Shown here: piece by piece, positions 10,771 through 19,040 of the stretch
Layout: each line of letters begins with the position of its first letter
Position numbering within the stretch: the first letter of the stretch is position 1
From: CAWJAP01 sp963834365
GTDB taxonomy: Bacteria; Acidobacteriota; Vicinamibacteria; Vicinamibacterales; Vicinamibacteraceae
Assembly: GCA_963834365.1 (NCBI GenBank)
Contig: CAWIBS010000032.1
Span: 434,001-498,000 of the forward strand
Direction: 5' to 3'
Length of the DNA: 64,000 nucleotides
Position numbers and translations under genes: made by a program
Notes under the pieces: generated by a model
Seen by the model: only the letters and a program-made list of their open reading frames with translations
What the model was told of the DNA's origin: nothing
Database searches by the model: none

Positions 10771-11538
10771 ATGAAGACCTCCCGGATTCGACTGGCTGCC
10801 GTTGCCCCGCTCACGCTGGGCGTCATGCTCGCCGCGCACGCCGCCACGTCCGGCGCGTCAGACTCGTCTGCGGTCGATCAGGGCTCGCCGATCGTCGCGG
10901 CGCTCGATGCGCTCGCCCGGCAGCCGGCGGTGGCCTACACGGCCCATCGCCGCCTCGAAGGCGCGCTCGTAGAGAAGGACGAACAGGCGTGGATGGAAGT
11001 GGAGACCGAGTTCACGCCCGGTCGTGGCATCTCCCACCGGATCGTGGCCGAAGGCGGGTCGAACCGGATTCGGCAGCGGGCGTTGAAACGCGTGCTCGAG
11101 GCCGAGGCCGAGACCTCGCGCGGGGAAGAAGCGCGCCGGGCCGCCCTCTCGAGTGAGAACTACCGCTATCGCCTGATCGGCACGCCGACGGAGGACGCCC
11201 GGATCGAGCTGATGCCGCGGCGCCAGGACGTCCGGCTTCTCAAGGGACTCGCCGTCGTCGGCACCGACGACGGGGCGCTGCGCCGCGTCGAAGGGCAGCT
11301 CGCCGAGAATCCGTCGTTCTGGGTGCGTGACGTGCACGTCCAGCGCACCTACGCGCAAGTCGGCGGCGCGACGCTGCCCGTCGCGTTCGAATCCTCCGCG
11401 CGTGTCCGCATGTTCGGCGAAGCCCGCCTCCGCATCACCATCGACTACGCCACCGTCGACGGCGTCGCCGATTCAGTAGAATCCAGCCGACTCGCCGACG
11501 GCAGACGTCATCGTTGCTTCGGCCGGACCCTCGTCTGA
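10771..11538 (+). CDS. Secreted LolA/RseB-like protein of unknown function
   Basis: A 255-residue protein with a signal peptide (residues 1-25). The mature part (AYTAHRRLEGALVEKDEQAW, then VRDVHVQRTYAQVGGATLPV, then RITIDYATVDG) reads as a run of strands like the half-barrel of lipoprotein carriers or RseB-type sensors. I infer a periplasmic lipid- or stress-binding role but cannot show it. It starts 24 bases after the SRPBCC gene behind a GGGAAGAG site, so it probably shares the sigma-54-type promoter. Confidence 0.6.
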   Translation: MKTSRIRLAAVAPLTLGVMLAAHAATSGASDSSAVDQGSPIVAALDALARQPAVAYTAHRRLEGALVEKDEQAWMEVETEFTPGRGISHRIVAEGGSNRIRQRALKRVLEAEAETSRGEEARRAALSSENYRYRLIGTPTEDARIELMPRRQDVRLLKGLAVVGTDDGALRRVEGQLAENPSFWVRDVHVQRTYAQVGGATLPVAFESSARVRMFGEARLRITIDYATVDGVADSVESSRLADGRRHRCFGRTLV

Positions 11539-11554
11539 CGCGGGCTGCGCGTCG

Positions 11555-11755
11555 CTACTCCGACGCGTCGGTCTCCGTCGCATACCTGCGGACGTACCAG
11601 CGACTGGTCGTGACGCGATAGCCGTCGTCGAACTCGACGAGCACCGTGTTCATGCGTCCCCGCAGCAAGACCCGACATGGCTGGCCAAAACGTGCCGGCA
11701 GTCGCGTGCGGACACGCCAGTAAGAACCCCAGGTTTCGCGGCCCTTGTTCGGCAT
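11555..11755 (-). CDS. Small basic protein of unknown function
   Basis: A possible 66-residue basic protein (starting MPNKGRETWGSYWRVRTR, with VLVEFDDGYRVTTSRWYVRR near the end). No ribosome-binding site is seen at the ATG at 11755; a longer frame extends upstream but looks non-coding. The internal strand-turn-strand pattern recalls small SH3-like or Tudor-like folds. It converges on the LolA-like gene with 16 bases between them. Low confidence. Confidence 0.35.
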   Translation of the reverse strand: MPNKGRETWGSYWRVRTRLPARFGQPCRVLLRGRMNTVLVEFDDGYRVTTSRWYVRRYATETDASE

Positions 11756-11761
11756 GGTGGG

Positions 11762-11777
11762 TGGCACGCTTCGTGCT
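11762..11777 (+). promoter_or_regulatory. Sigma-54-type promoter
   Basis: TGGCACGCTTCGTGCT has a perfect -24 half (TGGCACG) and a -12 half GTGCT with one mismatch, at exact RpoN spacing. It lies 57 bases upstream of the small membrane-protein gene at 11835. Confidence 0.65.
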
Positions 11778-11834
11778 CTTTTCGGGTGGCAGGTGCGAAC
11801 ACACTGAGCACCGTGCTGAAACAGGAGGAGCGTC

Positions 11835-12002
11835 GTGGATACCCTGGTCGTCGCCACCATCATCGTCATGCTCTCGTCTGTCGTCGGATCGACGCTCGCC
11901 TGGGGGTTCGCACGAATGCTGCTCGACGCGCTCGAGCCTGCGCGACCGGCAAAGGGTCTCGCAACGCCGTCACTGGTGCGCGTGGTCACGCCTCTCGACT
12001 AA
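11835..12002 (+). CDS. Small single-helix membrane protein
   Basis: A 55-residue protein, starting GTG at 11835 with a strong AGGAGGAG site just upstream. It reads MDTLVVATIIVMLSSVVGST and then LAWGFARMLLDALEPARP, giving one N-terminal membrane helix and a short basic tail that ends in VVTPLD. No family is recognised. The promoter at 11762-11777, the strong ribosome-binding site and the clean helix support a real gene. Its last 33 bases overlap the 3' end of the M23 peptidase gene on the other strand. Confidence 0.6.
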   Translation: MDTLVVATIIVMLSSVVGSTLAWGFARMLLDALEPARPAKGLATPSLVRVVTPLD

Positions 12003-12701
12003 GTGGGTTCGGGCCAGCCGAGCGCGGTCCCCTATCGACAGCGATAACGGCTCGCCGTACAAGCTGAGGCGCTTCGTGAAGACCGGATAGGGATCGATCG
12101 CAGTGCCCTGCCACCAGCGCCGGTCCGGACCAAGCCGGAAAATCGCGAAATGCAGGTGGGGGGCCTTGGGATCGGCATTGCCGGTCGATCCGACGTAGCC
12201 GATGACCTGCCCGCGTCGCAGCGACTGGCCGTCAGCCAGCCCCTCCTCGTAGCGATCGAGATGCGCGTAGTAGTACGCGTAGCGGCTCGCTGGATCGAAC
12301 TGATACACGGTGAGACCGCCCGCCTTGCTCGTGAACAGCTTGGCGACCTTCCCGTCCTCGACCGCGACGATCGGCGTACCGCGCGCGGCGAGAATGTCGA
12401 TGGCTTCGTGGGGCCGTGTGCCGCGGACCTGCTTGAACGACGGCATGAGCTGATCGGCGCGCATCCCCTGCACGGGAATGGACAGATGCCGCGCCACGAG
12501 AGCCGCCACGTCGTCCGCATCCTCCCGTGTCACGCGCGGGGCGATGACCTGGGGCGTCCCCGTATCCGCGAGCGCGGGTGTGGTGGAGGGGGCTGGATCG
12601 ATGGCGGCCTGAGGTGCGGGGGGCGATGGTTTCTCGCACGCGGCAACGAGCAGGGCCGCTGCCGCGATCATTACGCACGACGGACTCGGATGCGCTCGCA
12701 C
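11970..12701 (-). CDS. M23-family metallopeptidase lipoprotein
   Basis: A 243-residue predicted lipoprotein (lipobox LLVAAC) with a C-terminal M23/LytM domain: EAIDILAARGTPIVAVEDGK, then YAYYYAHLDRYEEGL, then PKAPHLHFAIF, which holds the HxH zinc pair. These enzymes cut peptide crossbridges of peptidoglycan or act as LytM activators. I start at the GTG at 12701, one base after the stop of the upstream L,D-transpeptidase gene, which suggests translational coupling. A crosslinking and a cutting enzyme in one operon points to wall remodelling. Confidence 0.8.
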   Translation of the reverse strand: MRAHPSPSCVMIAAAALLVAACEKPSPPAPQAAIDPAPSTTPALADTGTPQVIAPRVTREDADDVAALVARHLSIPVQGMRADQLMPSFKQVRGTRPHEAIDILAARGTPIVAVEDGKVAKLFTSKAGGLTVYQFDPASRYAYYYAHLDRYEEGLADGQSLRRGQVIGYVGSTGNADPKAPHLHFAIFRLGPDRRWWQGTAIDPYPVFTKRLSLYGEPLSLSIGDRARLARTHLVERRDHAHQ

Positions 12702-12702
12702 G

Positions 12703-13710
12703 TCAGCGCGCTGTTGGCTTGATGGCGGGTAACCGCTCATCGAAGAGGACGCGCGTGCCCGGCCGAACGAAATCGAGCAGCCGGACGACGTCCCAGTTGG
12801 TGAGCCGCACGCATCCGTGCGACGTCGTGTGGCCGACCGTCCGCGGTTCGGGTGTGCCATGGAGGCCGTAGTGCTCGCGATCGATGTCGATCCAGGCGAG
12901 GCCCACCGGGTTGTTGGGTCCCGGCTTGAGCACGGCCTGCGCGTGCGACGGATCCGCATCCCAGAACAGTGCCGGATTGTAGTGGAACACCGGGTTCAGG
13001 TAGACGTCGAGTACCTTCCATTCACCGAGCGGAAGGGGATCGTGATCGCTGCCGGACGTCACTGGTGCGGCAAAGAGCAGGTCGCCGCCGGTTCCGATCA
13101 CGACCGCCACTGGCGGTTGGACGGACACGACGATGGCCTGCACGGCGCTGGCCTGTGCGCCAGGGCCGTCGCGCCGTTGCGTCTCCGCGGGAGCGCGCAT
13201 CGGTTCGACGGCCGGCACCTGGAGGACGTCGTCCTCGCGAAAACCCGCGCTCGGATTCAGCCTGCGCAGTGTGGTTGCGTCGGTGTGGAACCGCTCGGCG
13301 ATGAGCTCGGCAGCCGAGGTGTATCCCAGCGAAGGGAGCGCGCCTTGCTGCATCATGTCGCTCGGGATCTCGACGAACGGACCGGCGACGTCCTCTGCCG
13401 TCAGGGTGTAGGCGACGGTCGCCTGTTTCTCGTGGACACCGAGAGCCGCGAGCGTCGCGGCATCGGCAGTCCCGGTCTCGGGCAGTCCTCTCGTGCGCTG
13501 GAAGAGCGTGAGCGCGTCTCTCGTGCGCGCGCCGACGCGGCCGTCGATGAGGCCCGCTGAGATGCCGGCGCGGTCGAGCGCCACCTGGACCGCGAGGCCC
13601 TCGCCAACGCGATGATTGTCGGGATCGGCGGCGGCGGTCGTCAAACCTGTACAGACGAGCAGAGTCACGGACCAGCGGATCGCCTGGGCGGTAGTCGAAC
13701 GTGTCGTCAC
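12703..13710 (-). CDS. L,D-transpeptidase with peptidoglycan-binding domain
   Basis: A 335-residue exported enzyme. After a signal peptide it has a PG_binding_1 domain (VQVALDRAGISAGLIDGRVG, about residues 41-92), a linker, and a YkuD catalytic domain with the motif HGTPEPRTVGHTTSHGCVRL, holding the active His and Cys. It makes 3-3 crosslinks in peptidoglycan or attaches proteins to it. The start is a GTG at 13710 with a weak ribosome-binding site; a later GTG is possible. It is the first gene of a two-gene unit with the M23 peptidase. Confidence 0.88.
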   Translation of the reverse strand: MTTRSTTAQAIRWSVTLLVCTGLTTAAADPDNHRVGEGLAVQVALDRAGISAGLIDGRVGARTRDALTLFQRTRGLPETGTADAATLAALGVHEKQATVAYTLTAEDVAGPFVEIPSDMMQQGALPSLGYTSAAELIAERFHTDATTLRRLNPSAGFREDDVLQVPAVEPMRAPAETQRRDGPGAQASAVQAIVVSVQPPVAVVIGTGGDLLFAAPVTSGSDHDPLPLGEWKVLDVYLNPVFHYNPALFWDADPSHAQAVLKPGPNNPVGLAWIDIDREHYGLHGTPEPRTVGHTTSHGCVRLTNWDVVRLLDFVRPGTRVLFDERLPAIKPTAR

Positions 13711-13782
13711 GGAATTGCTCGAGGTGCAAGCCGTGTTCCGACCGTCGCTCCTCCCCTTCCTCCTTCCTCCTCCTCCTCCTTC

Positions 13783-13817
13783 CTCTTACCTCTTACCTCT
13801 TACCTCTTACCTCTTAC
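13783..13817. repeat. Five perfect copies of CTCTTAC
   Basis: A seven-base unit, five perfect tandem copies, inside a pyrimidine-rich stretch (about 13742-13826) between two minus-strand genes. Confidence 0.95.
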
Positions 13818-13825
13818 CTTTTCTC

Positions 13826-14005
13826 TCAGGTCGATTCGTCACGACGGCGCGCGGTCCCAGCCGGACGCGTGGGTTTGGCCTTCTCGTGCAGCGGGACGGG
13901 CTTGCGCGGATAGTTGGCGTCCTCTGCCTGCTGGCGCGTCTCGCTGACGTGCTGCGCTACCTTCTCTTCGTTGACGGCCATGCCGGGTTTCTGGTCTGTC
14001 GACAT
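13826..14005 (-). CDS. Small hydrophilic protein of unknown function
   Basis: A 59-residue charged protein (MSTDQKPGMAVNEEKVAQHV, then SETRQQAEDANYPRKPVPLH) with a basic tail. It has no membrane helix and may be mostly unfolded. GAAGGAGAA lies directly before the ATG, the best evidence that it is real. The composition recalls small stationary-phase or desiccation proteins, which would fit the neighbouring stress genes, but this is a guess. Confidence 0.55.
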   Translation of the reverse strand: MSTDQKPGMAVNEEKVAQHVSETRQQAEDANYPRKPVPLHEKAKPTRPAGTARRRDEST

Positions 14006-14131
14006 TTCTCCTTCGTCTCCTCTCACTGCAATTTCCTTCTGACGTCGGCCGGCGCTTGCGAGTCGGCGCGGCTGTCACCGTGCCCACACACGAGCTGACG
14101 TGGCGTGATGGCCACGTCGGAGGCGCGACAG

Positions 14132-15226
14132 TCATACGTGCCTGATTGACACCTCGACGCGTATGGACTCCGGCTCGGCAAAAAGGAGCATGGCCTCGGC
14201 TTCTTCCTGGAGCCGTGCGCGGACTGTCTTCGAAGGCGTCGAGAACAGCTCCACGATGAGTGTGCCGGTCGTCCGCTTCCGCTCCGTCCTCCATGTGCCC
14301 TCCACGATGCCGTCCACGAGCACGGTGGGCAGAACCCGCAAGCCCGGACGGAAGACGGCCTGCCGATGTGCCTGCCGCACGAAGCGCGGGTCGGCGCGCG
14401 ACACTATCGCACTATCCCATTCAGGCAAGAATCGCACCGGCGCGGGCGTCTCCGCAGCCGGGCGCGGTGCGTCCGGCAGATCGAACAGCTCGGCGCGCTT
14501 TTCACTCCTGAACACGCGCAGGGTCGGCCGCAGGCGATCGAGGGCGGCCCGCGCGCCTGGCAAACCGAGCCAGCTCTGCGCGTCCGCGGCGGTGGCTGGC
14601 CCCAATGCGCCGAGGTAACGCAGGACGAGCGCGTCGGTCGCGTCCTTGGAAGCCGGTGGCTTCTTCAGCCACGCGTCCGCGGCGATGAACGCCGGGGTAG
14701 AGGGGAACGCCCACGGCAGATCGGCTGGCGCCTGGACAAGCGGAAGCTTCATGCGCACGGCGTACGCCATCGCGCGGACGTCAGCCTTGGGGTGGAGCGT
14801 CGCCAGATGATCGCGGAACGCCTCGAAGGGCTGGGGTGTCCTGAAGAATCGCCTCGCTTCGTCGATCAGCGGGACGAGGTTCACGCCATCCAAACGCGCG
14901 CCCATCATCTCGAGGCCGTAGTCGAGACCCGCCTGCAACGTCGTTCGGAAGCGGTGGTAGTCGGCGGCACTCATCACATGCAGCGTTCCGCGCATCGTCG
15001 TCGCACGGACCAGTCGGCGGGCGCGCAGCAGCCCGACGATCTCCTGGCGATCGACGCGCGCGAGCCGCGACCACAGCGCGAGGAACGGTGGACGCGGCAC
15101 CTGCGCCTGAAGACCCAGCAACCGCTCGACCGCTGCGACTGCGTCCATCGGCTCGCGTTCGAGGAGCAGTTGGCGCGCGAGTGTGGCGCGACCGAGTGCG
15201 GCGAGGGTCAGGACATCGCCTGGCAT
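14132..15226 (-). CDS. AlkZ-like winged-helix DNA glycosylase (HTH_42 family)
   Basis: A 364-residue member of the winged-helix family that includes AlkZ and YcaQ, monofunctional glycosylases that remove bulky alkylated bases and unhook interstrand crosslinks. Family marks are ATLARQLLLEREPMDAVAAV, LLGLQAQVPRPPFLALWSRL with the QxQ motif that catalyses base removal in AlkZ, and LVRATTMRGTLHVMSAADYH. The C-terminal part (FLPEWDSAIVSRADPRFV) matches the usual third domain. I chose the ATG at 15226; a GTG 24 bases upstream is possible. It stands alone, with no antibiotic-synthesis genes nearby, so a housekeeping repair role is likelier than self-resistance. Confidence 0.8.
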   Translation of the reverse strand: MPGDVLTLAALGRATLARQLLLEREPMDAVAAVERLLGLQAQVPRPPFLALWSRLARVDRQEIVGLLRARRLVRATTMRGTLHVMSAADYHRFRTTLQAGLDYGLEMMGARLDGVNLVPLIDEARRFFRTPQPFEAFRDHLATLHPKADVRAMAYAVRMKLPLVQAPADLPWAFPSTPAFIAADAWLKKPPASKDATDALVLRYLGALGPATAADAQSWLGLPGARAALDRLRPTLRVFRSEKRAELFDLPDAPRPAAETPAPVRFLPEWDSAIVSRADPRFVRQAHRQAVFRPGLRVLPTVLVDGIVEGTWRTERKRTTGTLIVELFSTPSKTVRARLQEEAEAMLLFAEPESIRVEVSIRHV

Positions 15227-15282
15227 GGGGTCATTATCGGCCTCTGGCACCGAAGGCGTTGCTGTCCCCGAGGTTCGAGAGC

Positions 15283-15377
15283 GGAGCTCACTTGGTTTTT
15301 GGTGATGTGGCGCAGGCCTTTAGGCCTGCCCGGGCCCGCGCTGGCCGGGCTGAAGCCCGGCGCCACCTTGGCGGCTC
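15283..15377. repeat. Element R3, one-sided copy
   Basis: Contains GTGGCGCAGGCCTTTAGGCC and GGCCGGGCTGAAGCCCGGC, as in the complete 120-bp element at 38167-38286, but only a degenerate left end (GAGCTCACTTGG) and no right end. Confidence 0.8.
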
Positions 15378-15390
15378 CGGAGAAGGCGAT

Positions 15391-16437
15391 TTACCCGATT
15401 CGCTTCGGATCGAGGACGACGTGACGGATGCGCTCGCGCTTCCAGGTGTAGGTGACGTGAACCCGCCCATCGCGGCCCTGGATCATCGCCGGATACGAGT
15501 ACTCGCCAGGCGAGTCCTCGAGCATCACCGACGGCGTCCACGTCTTTCCGTCGCGAGACACCGCGATCTGCAGCTGTCGCCGGCCTTTCTTCGTCGGATT
15601 GTAAATCAGCAGGAACCGGCCGTCCGCCAGCCGTACCGCGTCGATCCCTGCGCTCGGATTCGGAAGCGTCGTCGCGGTCATGGGCCCCCACGTGCGCCCG
15701 AGATCCTCCGACCACGCTTCGGTGATGACACCCTGCTCGCTCCGACACAGAATCTGCAGCCGCGAGTCTCCGTGCGCGAGGATCGTCGGCTGTATCGCAT
15801 CGAACGCCTTCGGATCGTTCAGCGGGCCGGTCTTCTCCCACGCGCCCAGCGGATCCCGCGTCCGTTCCATGTGCACGACCCACCCCTTGTCCTCGGTGCT
15901 CGATCCGGCGAGGAGTGTGCCGTCAGTCAGGACAATCGGCTTGGCGCGAATGGGGCCCAGGATTCCCTTCGGGAGCGTATGTGGCGGACTCCACGTGCGG
16001 CCGTCGTCGCTCGACGTCCGGACCAGACCCCACCAGTCCTTCGGCGAGGGACCCACTTTGTAGAACAGGTACAACGGACCGTTCGGGGGCTGGTGGAGGA
16101 CCGGATTCCAGGTCGGCTGTCGAGTCTTGTCCGGCTGCACCCCGTTCGCAACCTCGACTGGCGCGGTCCACCGCCCGCCTTCGTGTCGCGACACCCAGAT
16201 GCCCACGTCGGGGTGACGTTCGCCCGTGCCGCCGAACCACGACGCGACCAGGCCCTGGTTCGTTTCGACGATGGTCGACGCGTGCGCGGAAGGGAACGGC
16301 GCCCGCTCGTAGATGAACGCAGAGGACGTGATCGCGGGATGTGTGGCGCCGGCGTTTTGATTCTGCCCCTGCGACGTGACTGAACCGACGAAGAGCGGGA
16401 GCACGACGAGGAGGCGAGTCGGCACGGCGCGAATCAT
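15391..16437 (-). CDS. Secreted sialidase-fold (BNR) protein
   Basis: A 348-residue exported protein with a six-bladed sialidase-type fold. Asp-box-like repeats are visible: SSDDGRTWSPPHTL, SEDLGRTWGPMTA and SRDGKTWTPS. HASTIVETNQGLVASWFGGT near the N-terminus is typical of the BNR_2 group. Many members of this group act on plant or host glycans other than sialic acid, so the substrate is open. The signal peptide covers about residues 1-25. It lies alone between repeat-rich spacers. Confidence 0.78.
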   Translation of the reverse strand: MIRAVPTRLLVVLPLFVGSVTSQGQNQNAGATHPAITSSAFIYERAPFPSAHASTIVETNQGLVASWFGGTGERHPDVGIWVSRHEGGRWTAPVEVANGVQPDKTRQPTWNPVLHQPPNGPLYLFYKVGPSPKDWWGLVRTSSDDGRTWSPPHTLPKGILGPIRAKPIVLTDGTLLAGSSTEDKGWVVHMERTRDPLGAWEKTGPLNDPKAFDAIQPTILAHGDSRLQILCRSEQGVITEAWSEDLGRTWGPMTATTLPNPSAGIDAVRLADGRFLLIYNPTKKGRRQLQIAVSRDGKTWTPSVMLEDSPGEYSYPAMIQGRDGRVHVTYTWKRERIRHVVLDPKRIG

Positions 16438-16480
16438 AGCAGCCGCGCCTCCTCGTCCTTCGTCACTTCCGTAATACCGT

Positions 16481-16510
16481 ACTTCACACTTCGCTACTTC
16501 ACACTTCGTA
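16481..16510. repeat. Direct repeat ACTTCACACTTCG
   Basis: Two tandem copies that run into the 3' end of the DUF3618 gene and supply its stop codon and last residues. Related CGTACTTCG words occur at 35610-35640. Confidence 0.8.
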
Positions 16511-17388
16511 CAGTTTCTTTGACCTGCTGGACGACCTGTCGGGTCGCTTCGTGTGCGCGGTCGACCAGCGAATCCCGCGTGTCGCCCATCGCCTTGTTCT
16601 CGATCTCGGTGTCTGGCACCGACATGCCGACGGCGGCGCCGATCGCCAGTGCCGCCACGCCCAGAGCCAGCGGGTTCTGCTGCAGCCGCCGGCCGAACTC
16701 ATTCTGGAGATCGCCCGAATACCGGCGCACCTCGGTCCCCGCGCGCCCCGCTGCGTCACGAGCGCTGCCTGCGATGTCCTTGACGCTCTCCTGGGCGGAT
16801 CCCGCCAACGATGCCAGCCTCTCCCTCGTCGGCGTCGGCTCGCGCGCCGGGTAGAAGCCGGCGCCTCGACGCGACGGTTCCGTAAACGCGTTGCGTATGA
16901 GCCAGCCGAGGCCGGCACCCGTGATCAGCGCCGGAACCGGATGCTCACCAATCGCGGACCACAACGATTGGCTGCGCATGCCACGGCTCGGACCAGGCAT
17001 CCTCGTCCGACCACGGCGCCGAAGTCTCCCGCGTCGAGAACTGCATCGAATACAACAACCAGCCGAGCCCGAGCCCGAGCAGGGCGGCCGGCATCGGGTT
17101 CTCACGGACATGCCCGGCGACGCTGGCCGCGGTGTCGCGTGTCCGGCCGGCCAGGTCTGCCGCCGTCTCGCTCGCAGAGTCCATCATGGCTTCAACCCTC
17201 CCGATAGTCGCGTCCTTGATTGATTCGGCCGCCTGGTTCGCCATGCGGCGGGGATTGAGTCGGTGCTCAATCTCGTCGATGGTGCGGGACAGGTCCTCGC
17301 GTGTCTCGGCAATCTCGGCCTCGATGCGCTCCTGTGTCTCCCCGTCTCGCGCGGGCGAAGGGGGCACCTGCGGATATGTGGCATCCAT
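16494..17388 (-). CDS. DUF3618 membrane-anchored protein, frameshifted
   Basis: About 297 residues when joined. The N-terminus has the DUF3618 signature (RIEAEIAETREDLSRTIDEI, EHRLNPRR). Long amphipathic helices and three similar short hydrophobic segments follow: ENPMPAALLGLGLGWLLYSM, EHPVPALITGAGLGWLIRN and QNPLALGVAALAIGAAVGMS. Such proteins accompany Holin-X proteins in many bacteria and are thought to be envelope stress factors; their role is unproven. A single-base shift near 16970 separates the first segment from the other two. If it is real, the first part would end as a 147-residue protein. AAGGAGGAG precedes the ATG at 17388. Confidence 0.72.
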
Positions 17389-17404
17389 GTGCGTCTCCTC
17401 CTTC

Positions 17405-18031
17405 TCAGATGCCAGACGGCATCTTCCTCTCGGAACTCGACAAAGGAGTCGTCATGCCGTAGTCGGACCACTCGGACCCATACCTGTCAGCGACCCGGAC
17501 CTTGTCCCGCGAGCTCTTGAGGAACCGGCCGCCCAGCAGCCCGAGGCCGAAGGCACCGCCGATGAACAGCGCCGGATGGCGGCGGGCGAAAAGCTGCACA
17601 TCCTTCACGACTTCGTCCAGACTCTTGTTCTGCAGGCCTCGCGCGAACCCGTCGAGCTGATCCGCGGCCTGCTGGACATAGCTCGCAAAGCCTTCGTGCC
17701 CAGCCTCCCTCATGCGATCGGTCGTCTGCCGAACCGCCTGCGCGACGTTGCCGAGGCCGCGCGTCGCCCGATCTTTCTGGTTCTCGAGCTGCGAGGACGC
17801 CTGGTCACGCACGAATCGCGCAAAATCCCTCGGCCCGCTCGTGGACTCCAGGGACGCCGAGCTCAACGGCGTCGTGTCGGCCTCGGACGCGAATCCGCTG
17901 TCGCTCCATGGAGGTGTGTCCCGGGCAGCCTCGCCGGCAGCCGGTCCCAAGGGATCGACAGGCGGTTCCGGCGTCAATGACGGGTTAGGTGACGGTGTGT
18001 TTACACCTGACGGTCTGGTGGGTATGGCCAT
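17405..18031 (-). CDS. Envelope protein of unknown function, helix-rich
   Basis: A 208-residue protein with a Pro- and Ser-rich disordered N-terminal third, a long amphipathic helical region (ARFVRDQASSQLENQKDRAT through SYVQQAADQLDGFARG), then a glycine-rich membrane segment (HPALFIGGAFGLGLLGGRFL) and a soluble tail. The HPALF/GLGLLGG segment resembles those in the DUF3618 protein downstream. It ends 16 bases before that gene, so the two form an operon. A sigma-54-type site lies about 105 bases upstream. Confidence 0.65.
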   Translation of the reverse strand: MAIPTRPSGVNTPSPNPSLTPEPPVDPLGPAAGEAARDTPPWSDSGFASEADTTPLSSASLESTSGPRDFARFVRDQASSQLENQKDRATRGLGNVAQAVRQTTDRMREAGHEGFASYVQQAADQLDGFARGLQNKSLDEVVKDVQLFARRHPALFIGGAFGLGLLGGRFLKSSRDKVRVADRYGSEWSDYGMTTPLSSSERKMPSGI

Positions 18032-18134
18032 GACTCACTCCTCGTCCGTGGGCGCGCGCCAGGCGCGCGCGTCAATCGTCGTGTTCGGATGTGCGACGCG
18101 CTTCGCAGGAAGCACGCCGCATCACGTCCATCAC

Positions 18135-18150
18135 AGCAAGGAGCGGACCA
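18135..18150 (-). promoter_or_regulatory. Sigma-54-type promoter candidate
   Basis: On the minus strand the bases read TGGTCCGCTCCTTGCT: GG and GC are at RpoN spacing, the -12 half TTGCT is perfect and two -24 positions differ. It lies about 105 bases before the 18031 start. Confidence 0.5.
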
Positions 18151-18323
18151 GACTGGAGTGCCGGCGAAGCGCCGTTGCCAGGCGTCGCACCAGTGAGAGC
18201 CGCGTCCTCGAACCCATCGACCGTGTAATGTTCCATGCGGCGCGCGTTCGAAAACTGAACGCTGACGCACGCGACCGGACAGCTGCGAGACGGCCCGAAC
18301 CGGCCGTGCCAGAATGCCAGGCG

Positions 18324-18965
18324 ATGGATCGAGTCGCTCCGCAGCTCTTCCTTCTCTCACCAGCCTTCTGCGGTGGCCGCCGTGCCGCCGTGCTCACCTC
18401 GCCGAGGGCGCGGTCGCCGCTGGCCCTCCGGCTCGCCGAAGGCTCGCTCACGCTCGGCGAAACATTCGAGTTTCTCAGCGGCCTCTACTTCAGGGGCAAA
18501 CTGAAGTATGCGTCGGCATTCGGGCGATCGTCGGACGGCACGCCGCCCGTGCTCATCATCACGCCGACGCTCGGGCTCAAGCCGCCTTCGATGCCGATGA
18601 GTCTGGCGCTCCTGCACGAGTTCGCCTCGCTGGATCTGGCGCACGCCGGTGCGCGGTATCGCGAACCGCTGGCCGCCGACGCACGCGCGCTCGCTGGCTC
18701 ACTGGACTCCACCGCGCGCGTGGTGCTGCTCGGCAGCATCGCCACCGCAAAGTATTTCGAGCCGCTTGCCGAAGCGTTGGGAAGCCAACTGTGCTATCCC
18801 GCCGCCTTCGTCGGACGCGGCGACATGAGCCGCGGCGGGTTGCTGCTTCGCAGCGTCGATGAAGGACGCGAGCTCGACTACGTGCCGCTCGAGGCAGGGC
18901 TATGCCGTCGTGGCGCGCGGCCGCCCAGACTGCCGCCGCTTCCACGGCCGCCGCGCCCACGCTGA
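18324..18965 (+). CDS. Conserved-looking protein of unknown function
   Basis: A 213-residue soluble protein starting MDRVAPQLFLLSPAFCGGRR. It has an alpha/beta pattern (ARVVLLGSIATAKYFEPLAE, then LCYPAAFVGRGDMSRGGLLL) and a basic Pro-rich tail (RRGARPPRLPPLPRPPRPR). The segment VVLLGSIAT looks like a nucleotide- or substrate-binding loop. I do not recognise the family. No strong ribosome-binding site is seen. Its frame and codon use fit a real gene. Confidence 0.55.
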   Translation: MDRVAPQLFLLSPAFCGGRRAAVLTSPRARSPLALRLAEGSLTLGETFEFLSGLYFRGKLKYASAFGRSSDGTPPVLIITPTLGLKPPSMPMSLALLHEFASLDLAHAGARYREPLAADARALAGSLDSTARVVLLGSIATAKYFEPLAEALGSQLCYPAAFVGRGDMSRGGLLLRSVDEGRELDYVPLEAGLCRRGARPPRLPPLPRPPRPR

Positions 18966-18973
18966 GCTGCACC

Positions 18974-18989
18974 GGGCACATCTGTTGCA
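18974..18989 (+). promoter_or_regulatory. Sigma-54-type promoter
   Basis: GGGCACATCTGTTGCA fits the RpoN consensus at 10 of 12 fixed positions with correct spacing and a perfect TTGCA. It is 51 bases before the outer-membrane barrel gene at 19041. Confidence 0.6.
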
Positions 18990-19040
18990 CGACGGGCGTG
19001 CCGGGCGCGTCTTCGCGCTCGTCATCCACTGAGGTGCAAC

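Noticed and set aside
13725..13740. Sigma-54-type site before the L,D-transpeptidase gene
   Set aside because: The -12 half is good but the -24 half is poor (three mismatches), and the predicted transcript start would lie only about four bases before the start codon.
15391..16437. True sialidase acting on sialic acid
   Set aside because: Only the fold and Asp-boxes are seen. The arginine triad cannot be assigned and no sialic-acid genes are near.
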